Positions 53,718-64,000 of a DNA stretch of 64,000 nt are shown here, one piece after another. Under the pieces are notes generated by a model. It was not told the origin of the DNA. It did no database searches and saw nothing but the letters and a program-made list of their open reading frames with translations. The translations under genes and the position numbers were made by a program. Origin of the DNA: Thereva unica (taxonomy: Eukaryota; Arthropoda; Insecta; Diptera; Therevidae); contig OX465281.1 in the NCBI GenBank assembly GCA_949987705.1, positions 237,047,143 to 237,111,142 on the forward strand, written 5' to 3'. Every line of letters starts with the position of its first letter. Position 1 is the stretch's first letter.

Positions 53718-56334
53718 ATAACGAGATATCAACATGTCAAAAACGAGGAGCTGGTGTAATTTTTTCAAAGGCTTTATTTTAAATTGGTTAATAAATTTTT
53801 ATTTCTGTGTGAGCTTGTTTGGATGAAGTAGAGGAGTTCAGATAACATAACCGGCTACTCTGGATCTGGACTAGACTTCGTGTTTCTGAAGAGTCTGATA
53901 TTGTTTAACTCATTTGTCTAACAGTTGGAAATATTGAATGCGTGGTGCCTTTTCACATTACGATTTGCTCGCAAAATACCCATATAACGACCTGAATAAC
54001 TTGGTGATCTGGTGGGCTCACCCGCAGCAAAATAGACTAAAAGAGTCGATATACCACTTTTCGGGTTTGAATCAACACAGATCCCCTCCGCAACAAAACG
54101 GCTACAAATGACTAAGTCTTGAAGACGAGATGCCGGCCTTCAACGGCAGTAGAGGGCTCCTTGAAGTCACTACCATTAGTATGGTCTAGTACAGTCGATT
54201 GGAATAGGTTCGCTATCTGGCAAACGAAACTAAAAATACCTCATATAACAATGCCAGCAAAAACTATGCTATCTTCTATTATCTAAGTGTTTGAATGGAA
54301 AGTTCCTTCTCAATTCAATCCTGTGCTATGCATGTAGTGGACTAATATAATTGCATCTACCATGCCAATATGTAAAGCTATCAATTCGAGGGCTGCACTG
54401 TGTTTTGCACTGTTGTTTAAAGATCTCCTCTGCGCACCGGGCGCACCCAGTTGAATAAGGCCTTATCCTGATATGGATGATTTGTCAAGACAGACATTCC
54501 CCTTACTCATGGGATTTTTATAGATTAATTAAGCTGGAGAAGGCCAAGGCAAGCAGGGTCTAGATCGAAGACAGGACTGTGGTTGGGAATGGGAATCCAG
54601 AAAATCCCAGTTGGTCGAGAACACCAATGGCAGTGGTACTTTGTTCAAAGAAACTCTGTTCAAACAGTGAAGTCTAAGCGACGAGCCACTATGCAGACTG
54701 CTGTACAAATAAGGTACAATATGTAGAAGGTGTAGTACATTAGAGAAAGCGAGCGGTCGCAGTACTTTTGAGCTCAATACCTCGCCAAAAGAAGAACTGT
54801 TTTGCCATTGTTCACGCTCAGTGATTTTTAGCGTTTGAATTCTGCGACAAAATAATACATCTTCTTCATTAATTTGTTTAAGTATACAAACTCAGCTTGT
54901 TTGAGAAGTTGGGACAGTGAAAAACCGATATTGAATCTAGAGGCCAAAAGAAGCCAAATATGAACACTTTCTACAAATGTACAAAGCGGCGATATTAATA
55001 TTGCAGGCCATGTATGACCCTAAACGTGGATCTGGGGTCATATTTTTGGTAATGGTGTGTAAGAGCGGTATCAGTACTTAAGTAATTTACTCCGAGGATG
55101 ATCTACCTTCTCCAGCAAGTTTAACATTCTGAAGGAACTGATCATGGATGAATGTGATCAGTTCTGTGATTTTTGATAGATTACAATCTGTTAAGACCCC
55201 CGTCTTTTGTATCCGTTACCATAAAAAGATCCTTCTACTTCTTTAGCGGCTCTACAACCAGGATCCGGTCCTGGCCTCTCGTAACTATTCTCTCCACCGG
55301 TGCCAATTCTGTGCCGAAATCATCCAGTTTGGCTTCCCTAAGCTCTGAGCGTCCTGGTCTACGCCAGGTTGGGTATCCCTCGCTGTCGCACCACATAGGT
55401 CTTACCGCAGAGAACTTTACAAACAGGCTCTTTTTCACTCATACGAACTAGATGCGCTGCCTACCGGAGCCTACCGTGTTTTATTTTCTTCACAACATTT
55501 ATTTCTAGACCTCATCATTACAGAGTCTCCGGAATCGACTTAAATGGCCAACAATCCTCCCAAGTACATACGTATACTCCTCTCGAACACGGCTAAGCAC
55601 CCACGTTTCAGATGAATATGTGAGTACCGAGTCTTGACAGACTATAGCAGGCGTTGTTACTCCTTTGTATAGGTAGGTTATTAGATTAAGTATTATTAAA
55701 ATAGCAACAGCAGTGTGAAGGTTTAAGCTGTAGAGTTGTTGTGGTGAATAATTCATGAAATTAGTGATTGCTTCGAAATGAACAACTGCATAAAACAAAT
55801 GTAGAATGCCTTCGTTATTTCTTTAAGGGCATTTTGAGCAATTGTTTGGTCCAAGTTCGCGATATAACTAACATTTAATTTTCATTTATAGCATAAATTG
55901 GTTCTGCAAGGTTTTTTGCATTCTCCTGGTCAAGAACTCTAAATAATTTTTTTGCTACAGTTCCCAACTATTACTAATAAAGATTCCAAATTTGGTGATG
56001 TAGTTGCATAGTTGTAGCACTGCATAATTATTGAAATCACTCGTAACTTGTCCCATAGCCCAATAAGATTCTCATTTGTTATAGAGGGATATTCCTCGGT
56101 TCACTTGGGTCTGCACTGCAGATGGCTAATGAATTTAATTGACCATTTGTTCCAAAAGCATTGATGCATTCGTTAGATCCCATTGATCCCACTTTGTCAG
56201 TTTGGCTTGTCATCCAAGTAATTTTGATCAGGAATAGTGACCAATGGTGATCCAGTTAGGAAAGAAGTGACCCAGCTTGAGAACATCTTCGAACTTCCTG
56301 GATCTTTTGACAGTGGACATAGTGATTAACTTAC
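53718..56334. other. Intergenic between convergent P450-6 and P450-7
   Basis: No host gene recognised. The minus-strand frame 55505-55690 has VLTYSSETWVLSRVREEY, reminiscent of the GSETWVLT block after RT in RTE elements, a likely remnant. Confidence 0.35.
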
Positions 56335-56820
56335 TCTTCTTCTTCTTTACGCTCCTTTAATCCCTCATGCGACATAGGGCGGAAACCGTTGCCCTCCAGC
56401 GGACTCTGTTTTGCGCGACAGCTCCGACCAGGATCTCCCAGTTGTTGCGGCTTCTGCTAGTAGGGTTCTAGGTCTTCCTACTCGACGAGATTCTTGCGGA
56501 TTCCAGTCAAGGGCCTGTTTGGCTAGACTCTCGTTTTCGCGTCGCAAGGTGTGGCCAACCCAATTCCATTTCCTTCGTCTGATTTGGTCGTCTAGCCTTT
56601 CTTGGCCGGCACGGCGTTATAGTTCTTTGTTTGAAATTTTATCTTGCCAGCGAATTTTTAGGATACGGCGCAGGCATCTGTTGATGAAGACTTGTAGGCA
56701 CCCTGTGATGAATTGGGTGACTTTCCATGTTTCGCAACCGTACAAAAGTACTGCCTTAAGATTGGAGTTGAACAGCCGCAATTTGGATCTCCGTTGATCT
56801 CCATATTATCTTGCTCACAC
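56335..56820 (-). mobile_element. RTE C-terminal fragment
   Basis: Minus-strand reading includes ESLAKQALDWNPQESRR then VGRPRTLLAEAATTGRSW, the RTE tail, and the 3' end is followed by a GAA-type repeat (TTCTTCTTCTTC on plus at 56337). Reference copy for the worn versions upstream of P450-2 and P450-3. Confidence 0.65.
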
Positions 56821-57057
56821 CAGCGCTTTTCCTTTTAAAATATTCTGCAAAAATCTCTTGAAGTCTCTTCTTCAAGTCGTTTCTACGTCTCTCTATGTAG
56901 TTCTCTCCACTTTCTTAGCCCTTCATTATGGGCTAGTATAATCCAATAAATGAAATATTTACGTTGTAATTATTCTGCAATATTGATCTGTGTAAATTCA
57001 ACAGTTAAATCCAAAAAAGCAGTTAAATATACTACATGAAACTAAAAATGAATTTTA

Positions 57058-58826
57058 TTAACTCAAATCAACAAACTTAAATTTAAAATCACCAGTTGGA
57101 ACATTCACAGTATGAGAAAGATAAGAAAAATCCGGATAATTATATTCAATGTGGAAATTTTTTATAATTTTCCCCAAAACAACTTCAAGCTCCATTTCAG
57201 CTATTCTCTTACCAACGCAATTCCTTGGCCCAAAGCCAAATGGCAGATAAATAAATGGATGTGCATTTTTAGCTGAAACAACACCTGCATCATCAGGTAA
57301 CCATCTCTCAGGAATGAATTTTTCTGATTGAATAAAATTTGCATCTTCATTCTGCAGAATATGTAATGGCATATAAACATTGGAGTCAGCTGGAACTTGA
57401 TATCCACTTAAGATAACATTCTGTCGAGTGGTTCGTGCATTAATTGGTGCAACAGGATTTATCCTTAAAGTTTCCTTGATGCAGGCTCTGAGATAAGGAA
57501 GGGTTTTCATGTTGTCTGCAGTGAAGTTTGATTCCTTTGAAGGAAGGATCGTTTTGATTTCCTGTCGAAGTTTATTTTGTTTTTCTTGATTTTTTGCTAG
57601 TTGGAATAGGCATGCAATTAAGGCGTAAGATGTCTGAAAAATAATTTTATAGGTTGCTTCTTTTGTATATAAAAGAATATAGTTTTTACCGTCTCAATTC
57701 CCACCATAAACATATCTAAGGCCATAACATGTGCAACATGACTGTCCTTCAAGAGTAGTTGTCCCAGGACACTATTACCGAACTTATCGGGATTTTGTAC
57801 CAAGTCTTCAGTTGCTTCATTAATATAGCCAGAGATAAGCGTTAGGAGCTCATCTTGGACTTCCATAATATCGCGAAATTTACTTTTTGATAAAAACGGA
57901 TAGTATGGAACTTCTTCAACTTCATATGCCAGCTTGAAGAATTCCTTAAACGTATCGATTGCCTGCCTTAAGTCCTTCGATTTATACTCGTTTATTATTC
58001 CGAAACGCCTGTCAAGTGTTATTGCACCAACGGATTCAAATGCCCATTTGTAAATTTCTTCTTCGAACGTTTGAGGAACTTCTTCTGTCTTCGCATCTTT
58101 TATTTGTTGAATTCTTTTAAAAATGTATTTGTTTATTTGTTTTTTGGTACATTATTATTTTTTTGTTTGTACCTTGTGACAAAATCATCTGCTACATTAT
58201 TTATAGCTGGTAAGTACTGAATAAGTGATTTTGGCTTCAAAAGAATTGGATTCACTTTCGATCTAAAAGCCGCCCAAGCTTCATCTTGACTTTAAAAACA
58301 AAACAAAATATTTTATTTTTAAATTAAATTTCAAGCATACTCAACATCTAGTCCTGCTGATTTTGAAAAAATGTCAAATTTCTCAACTCTTCGGAAATGC
58401 GTCTGTGCATTTGTTCCATATCTAATTGGCCATTTCCCTTCGGTTCGGTATATTTTTTCGAAATCATTCGGATTTAAAGTGACAATAATGTCCCGTTGGC
58501 CAAAAATACCGGGAATGAAACAAATATTGCAGAAATCTCGTTTTAAGCTCTTGAAGAATTCATCTTGGTGTACATTGTGGTATTTCCCTAAAAATATATT
58601 TTAAGGATTTTTTAAATTAAAAATATTTAAGGAGATCTAGGGTCGAGTATTCGGAATTAGGGTTCCAATCCCTTGAGCTTGCGTAATTAAGTTTCTTTTT
58701 CTTTAAAATTGAACTTTAGTTAAACTTACCACCAGGAAAAACTGATAGCACGAGAGAAAGTTTAGAGGGGCCAGGCATAGATTCAAGCGGTAAAGCATCA
58801 TTCCACTCATTTCTATCACCACTTGC
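57058..58826 (-). CDS. P450-7: divergent CYP12-like cytochrome P450 (exons 2-6 certain)
   Basis: Exons (minus): 58826-58730, 58587-58341, 58289-58173, 58113-57690 and 57633-57058, all GT-AG at the same codon positions as the other six genes. Motifs: ESMPGPSKLS in a shortened exon 2 (97 bases), AWAAFR (C-helix), VGIET+TSYALIAC (I-helix, Glu for Asp), KETLRINP (ExxR), FIPERW, and FGFGPRNCVGKR (heme Cys). It is the most diverged member. The stop codon overlaps an AATAAA-like sequence on the minus strand. Exon 1 is not certain: the best candidate by splice site and phase is 61085-61038, giving a 502-residue protein, but it encodes a hydrophobic leader rather than a presequence (see separate entry). 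Confidence 0.9.
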
Positions 58827-59027
58827 CTGCAAATATATAATATGTTATTATGTTTTAGCAAAATATAGTAGAATTTTTATGTTCGGATATATGTATCACA
58901 AAGCCCAAAAATTGGTTGAACGTGGAAGAATACAAGTCGTCTAAGCTCAGGTGTCTCCCTTCATACTACCCAGGGCCGGCCTTAGGTAAATTACCTATGT
59001 TATTATGCACAAATTATACAATAACCC

Positions 59028-59110
59028 GAGTAAAAATAAAAGATGGCCTTACAACGGGCAAAACATTGGCCGCTTGGAGGCAGATTTCAAAGGCCATGAA
59101 CTGAGCTGCT
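59028..59110. mobile_element. Partial MITE end (CCGAGTAAAAATAAAA family)
   Basis: CCCGAGTAAAAATAAAAGAT then GGCCTTACAACGGGCAAAAC matches the ends of the elements at 8380 and 18148. Only one end found. Confidence 0.5.
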
Positions 59111-59246
59111 CACACGGGCATACGACGGCGAATTTGAACAAAAAAAAATTGTCTGAACCAAATGAATTTTTGTTCTTCAAGCATATAACCTTCTGATACC
59201 CGGCATATATCCGATACGGAGTAATTTTTGGGAAAAATAGAAAAGT

Positions 59247-59481
59247 TTGACTGTGGAATAATCTCCCAAAATCAGTTTTCCCGAACTCGAACAACACCCA
59301 AGAGTTCAAACGTAAGGTTCATCGCCACATGCTCCAACACCCCTCAGACTCCACTCATCTATCATTTTATTTTATATCTTTCAAACCAAGCTTGCTACTA
59401 TATATTTCATCATGACCTGAACGACATGACAGACTGGTGCTACGGGTGATTCCTAAGCTTGATTTTCTCACATAAAAAAAA
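59247..59481 (+). mobile_element. 5'-truncated poly(A) LINE tail
   Basis: CTGTGGAATAATCTCCCAAA, AAGAGTTCAAACGTAAGGTT and an A-tract match the last third of the LINE at 12297-13022. Short, no full frame. Confidence 0.7.
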
Positions 59482-61037
59482 ACAGTCCTGTCTGCCCAAA
59501 AATTACCCCATATCCCGTCTAACCTTATAACACGGTAACTCCATATCCGTGATACGGTTTCCATATTCGTGACACGGTGTTCATTTGCCCGGGCAACCGT
59601 ATATGGTGCATTAATTCACGTTTTTTCGTTCATTTTTAACAATTTTTTTTTAATTACCATTTTTCACCCTAGCTAAGCCGTAGTTCTCAAGTTATTAACG
59701 CAAAACTGATAAAGAGACCTTTACAGCATTGTTTCTCAACCTGGTGGTTGCCATTTTATATAAGGGGGTCGCAATCTGTTCAGTTTTAAATTTCATGTAA
59801 TCAAATGATATGCAAATGTATAAAATCCAAGAATTAAGCCACTATTTTCCCGGTAATGGTTGGTCCATACATATCCGTGACGTGAACGCGACTTCAATGC
59901 AGTGCCGCGACTTGCATCAGTGAAAAAATATCGGCACCATGTACTTCCTTGGAAACAAATTCATAAAAGCGCGGCATGTTACGAATATCCGACGCAGGGG
60001 GGCATCAACGTTCTCAGTACCCTACAGGCGTCCGTAAAAACGGCAAAAAACACGTTGTCACCGATATTTTTGAACTTATCCCTGACGTGAAACAAATGTT
60101 TTTTTATTTTTTAAATTCAACAAAAGGTAAAGTTTATTTGAAATACACTCAAACCTGTTTCCGTGCACGCTTATTTCGGCGATATTTTTTTTACAGAATA
60201 AACCAATATTTCTACATTTGTGTAAGAAATGTAAAGATTGCTTTGATGTAAAGTTGCTTGAATGCCCAAATGTATATCATCGTCCTACTACATATGTACA
60301 GATTAGAGTGGATCAACTTCTCGACTTTTTTTTTTAGCAAATCATTAAATGCGTTTTTGCTTATTCAAATACTGTATTCGTAGAATTTATTTTTGTAATC
60401 CACCAATCATTCATTCAAAGTTGTGAACTCCCCTTGTACGTTCCAAGGAGTCCATATGGAACCGCCTCTCTGTTGTATTCTTTTCCCCTCGTCTACGAGC
60501 AATGCTATTGCAGCAAGATATCCCACGCTTAATTCCATGATGCCCGTGAGATTATGGTCCGTATTTCAAAACTAAAAATATTGACAGATTCCATTGAAAA
60601 TTCAGCACTGATAGGGAAACGGCGGTATTGTGTGAGTGTCAGTGAAAAATTCATCACGGAAGCCACTGACACGGAAAGCAGCATCTGTGCTGCGCTGACA
60701 CGAATATGTGTGGATCGAGCTTAATAGCTCAATTTTACGACCTATTTGACAGAAGAAGATGGAACCCGATCAAGCATGTGTCCCTTCCCTGTCGTCTCCA
60801 TCAGACTCAATTTTTGGTTTCTTACCAAGAAAATCGCAGAGAAAGTCACATGATTTTTTACTTAATTAGAGCAAAACCGCCCTCTTCCCTTCCGTTAGCT
60901 CCACCACCCGATATTTTTAGTATGTAGTTAAGGACACCTTCCTCTACAACTGTGTTAAAATTGGCTTAAGTGTGTATTTTTTCCTCTATTAGACTGTAGC
61001 GCAATTGGAAGAAGAAGAAAAAATAGGACAGACTTAC
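59482..61037. other. Unrecognised stretch, probably within intron 1 of P450-7
   Basis: At about 59727-59775 the sequence CATTGTTTCTCAACCTGGTGG and GGGGGTCGC resembles one end of a hAT-derived repeat. Other open frames (59902-60251, 60706-60927) carry no known domain. Confidence 0.3.
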
Positions 61038-61085
61038 AGCTTTCCCCAAAACTAAAAGTATCAAAAAAGTCCATATTTTCTGCAT
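61038..61085 (-). CDS. Candidate first exon of P450-7
   Basis: ATG at 61085, 16 codons (MQKIWTFLILLVLGKA), then a strong donor GTAAGT in phase 0, the phase required by exon 2 at 58826. The other ATGs I checked between 58827 and 61085 lack such a combination. The peptide is a hydrophobic, signal-peptide-like leader, not a basic presequence, so if correct the protein would enter the secretory pathway. It may equally be a chance ORF. Confidence 0.35.
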
Positions 61086-62477
61086 AATCAAAATTATTTA
61101 AATTTTGCTTTATGTGTAAATTTTATATTATATTGTTTATGTCAGGCTCATAATCAATGCAGAATCATTTTACAAATAAGTTTTCAAATACACATGGTAA
61201 ATACTAATGGATTAACTCAAACAAAATTTGTATAAACAAATGCGAGACTAAAAAAACAATTATTATTTGCATTTAAATTCCCCCAATCCTAATCAGCCAC
61301 AAATTCAGCCGACCCGAAAATAGATAAGAACCATTTTAGTATTATATATATTTGTAAATTTATATGATTAATTTCTATGTGTGTGTCTCTTTCCAAAAAT
61401 ATTAGCTTGTGACTTATTACACAATCCATTAATTCTGCTGCAATATTGAAATCTACGATTATCAAAAGCTACAGTAATTACCTGGATATCAGTTTTCGTA
61501 GCCAGGTAACGTGATCTATAATTTTTGTTAATGAAACGCTTTAACGCTTTTATAATTACTCGTTCTGCTGGAATCATTTGTAAATTTAGTTTTTAATTTG
61601 AATCTTTAACCTGAATAGACAAAAGATTGCACCAAGCTTAAATAAAATATGTTTTTGTTATCACAAACGCTACTATTCCACTAAAATGCTTTTTGGAACT
61701 AATTAACTTAGGCGGTATATTCAACGGTTTTATTACTGAATAAAGCTTTATATGCAGGTAAGTTTAAAGCTTTCAAAGTACAACTAGAAGAAAGTCTATG
61801 ATGAAATTACAGAAGATTTCAATGAAATTAACTTTTAAAAGCTTTTATTCAGTTTGGTAAAGGTGTTTGGAATTTACTTTTTGGTATAATCTACCTCCAA
61901 TTCAGAGCTTTTTTTGATAATTAAATTATATTCAGGTAAACAAAATCAAAATATTGCAAAATCGAAAATGGCCGAAAAAGAAAGTCGCTGATAATTTTTT
62001 TTTAGAAAAAACAAAAGAGAGCTGAACAGTTCAAGATAATTTTCAAAAAGGGAGAGCGAGAAGTGCAAATCAACAAGAATGCAATAGTAATTTTCAACGA
62101 ATTTTCAAAGAATGACATACGCCAGATAAGTTATTCTAACAGATCGTGAAAAGATGAATTCAGGTCACCTGGTCCATTCATAGAACTTGCACGAAAAGGA
62201 ATCATCATGATGGCATACTAATTTATGTATAATTCGCATAAAATATATGCCTAATTGTTTCAAAACTATACTGAAGAAAATAGACAAAGCTGATGAAGAA
62301 GTAACAGTAAACGATCCTGATTTTCAATTTGGATTCAGAAAAAAAATAGTTTAAAAAAACCTACAAAATACGCTTTTATTTTAAAATGAACCAAAAAGTA
62401 AAAAATAATTTTGAATGTAAAGTTTTTCTTGCTGCAGCCACTAACTTCAATGTAAAAATGATGACATTGTTCCCTTA
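61086..62477. other. No gene recognised
   Basis: AT-rich. The 69-codon frame at 61368-61577 has no known motif. 61980-62300 has a lysine-rich open stretch on plus resembling decayed TE coding sequence, not assignable. Confidence 0.3.
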
Positions 62478-63498
62478 CTAAGACACTGTAGAATATTGAT
62501 TTACGCTGATGACATCAAATTGTATCGGCACATAAAGAGTATGGAGGATTGCAAACTTCTGCAGATTGACCTTGATACCTTTTACTCTTGGTGTGCTAAC
62601 AACAACCTGGTTCTTAATATTGGTAAATGCGAAGTCATGACTTTTAGTAGGAGACGTGATCCTATAATTTTTAACTACACCTTTTCTGATGAGGGTATCC
62701 CTCGTGTTAATTTGGTTAAAGATCTCGGGATTAGATTTGATAGTAAGCTGGATTTCTCCACTCACATCAACTATATCTCTTCCAGAGGTAGTTTCGACTT
62801 GGGTTTTATAAAAAGGTGGTCCAAGGAATTTAATAACCCGTTGGTTACTAAACACTTATATATTTCTCTTGTCAGACCATTACTTGAATATGCCTCCCAG
62901 GTTTGGTCTCCTCATTATTCTTCGCATGTTAGAACTATTGAATCGGTTCAACGAAGGTTCGTTCGATTCGCACTGAATCATCTTCCTTGGGAAAACCCAA
63001 TAGTTCTTCCATCATATGAATCCCGGCTTAAATTACTCAACTTAAGCTCTCTTCACAAGCGTCGAGAGGTGGCCGATGTTGTATTTGTTCATCAGCTACT
63101 TAATGGAAAGGTCGACTCAGGTTTTTAGGTCGCCGTGCGTCGTTTAGAGAGAGTCGTTATAAACTGAGAGGTCCACCTCTTTTACAAATCAACTCCTCTA
63201 ATACTAATTACGGCAGATTCGAACCTGTAAACCGCATGTTCATTAATGTTAACAATAATATTAATGTCTTTAGCGTGAGCAATAGTAAAGATGTCCTTAA
63301 AAGGAGTCTTTTTAATCTCACGTGACCATCTTTGTTTCCTATTGCTTGCGTGGGTTATATGTTAATTTGGATTTTTGTTTTTATTTACTAATTTTTATGT
63401 TACTTATATTTTATGTTTGCATGTCTCAGCTGAGCCACGGCAGTGGTAAATATTTCTCAGCCCTGCTGGGAAGTGCGCCTTCTGTGTTAGAAGGGAAA

Positions 63499-63574
<76 letters not shown>

Positions 63575-63640
63575 GTATGTATATATAGATTTCATGCTTA
63601 GTTGAAAAGTGCGCCTTCTGTGCTAGAAGGGTTAACTCTT
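62478..63640 (+). mobile_element. 5'-truncated Jockey/CR1-type LINE with microsatellite tail
   Basis: The frame 62496-63128 begins at the catalytic YADDIKLY and continues through LVKDLGIRFDSKLDFSTHIN, YISLVRPLLEYASQVWSP and ESVQRRFVRFALNHLPW to the thumb. The frame then shifts by one base in a T-run at about 63125 and continues as RRASFRESRY... to FNLT at 63324. Same clade as the element at 10071-11517. The 3' region has the phrase AAGTGCGCCTTCTGT twice (63470 and 63608) around a TA/TATG microsatellite. Confidence 0.8.
63501..63590. repeat. TA microsatellite
   Basis: Uninterrupted TA dinucleotides from about 63501 to 63564, then TATG/TATATA variants. The tyrosine/isoleucine frames across it on both strands are artefacts. 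Confidence 0.95.
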
Positions 63641-64000
63641 GCTGTTAAAAAAAGTGTCTCATTCCATTGAAAATCGGTTTCGGGGAGACTTTAAGGTCAC
63701 AAATGACGATGAACAAGAAGAAGTTCAAAATGGCAGCCAAGATGGCGGACCAAAATTCATTACATAGGAAAAGGTTCATTTTTTTGAAAATCTGACCTCA
63801 GATTCGTAATCAGCGGCCAAAAAACCCCTTTATACAAGTTTTGGTGAAAATTGATGACGTTTCAACTATAGCCAATACTCACAACTTTCGAAATCCTTAA
63901 GAGCCCATCGAGATTTTTGATCGAGGTGTTAGAGTGACTTCTCCCGAACATTTTGACACCAAAAACGTCCATTTTCGTCACGGGGTATTTTAGAAATTGA
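63641..64000. other. No gene recognised
   Basis: Unremarkable sequence with a repeated AAAATTGATGACG-like motif style. No open frame of note. Confidence 0.4.

Noticed and set aside
63322..63595. ORFs rich in tyrosine and isoleucine on both strands
   Set aside because: Direct translation of a TA microsatellite.

Overview
This is a 64-kb piece of an AT-rich animal nuclear genome, almost certainly an insect. The host genes are a cluster of mitochondrial-clan cytochrome P450s that most resemble the CYP12 family, known mainly from flies and midges, so a dipteran is the best guess. That call rests on protein character alone. Everything else is transposable-element (TE) debris, much of it nested.

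Layout of the host genes, left to right: P450-1 (+, 4222-5965; first exon lies left of the window), P450-2 (+, 9441-17071), P450-3 (+, 19403-28340), P450-4 (-, 31828-33711), P450-5 (-, 36920-40945), a truncated copy of P450-4 (-, 41318-45453), P450-6 (+, 48084-53717) and P450-7 (-, 57058-58826, possibly starting at 61085). All share one six-exon plan with GT-AG introns at the same codon positions. A tiny first exon encodes the presequence, exon 4 carries the C-helix WxxxR, exon 5 ends inside the I-helix, and exon 6 carries ExxR, PERF and the heme Cys. P450-2 and P450-3 have the presequence exon 5.8 and 7.1 kb upstream of exon 2, behind TE-filled introns, so simple ORF searches miss it.

Duplication history read from the sequence: P450-2, -3 and -5 share a nearly identical promoter, leader and start of intron 1. 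P450-1 and -2 share one 3' flank, while P450-3 and -5 share another. P450-3 and P450-5 face each other tail to tail as an inverted duplication around P450-4. P450-5 has a 4-base deletion in exon 1 that destroys the mitochondrial presequence but leaves an in-frame downstream ATG. The truncated P450-4 copy abuts the P450-5 promoter and has a nearly intact RTE-type retrotransposon in its first intron with an 8-bp target-site duplication.

TE content by region: 0-4 kb has an RTE fragment with a target duplication and a Tc1-like transposon holding a MITE that itself holds a MITE. 6.5-15 kb has foldback MITEs, a Jockey/CR1-type LINE, a TTAA-flanked element and a short hAT-like MITE. 17-27 kb has RTE remnants, a 145-bp tandem-repeat element, a tRNA-headed SINE, a Helitron helicase pseudogene split by a 660-bp foldback, and a 1.5-kb hAT element with an 8-bp duplication. 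30-47 kb has several MITEs and the RTE. 48-52 kb (intron 4 of P450-6) has MITEs and a decayed RTE. 55-57 kb has RTE tails. 59-63.6 kb has LINE tails and a TA microsatellite. Most genes look intact, and the P450s probably work as inner-mitochondrial-membrane monooxygenases fed by adrenodoxin-type ferredoxin, with xenobiotic metabolism the usual role of this family. No bacterial-type operon, CRISPR array or ribosomal RNA was seen.
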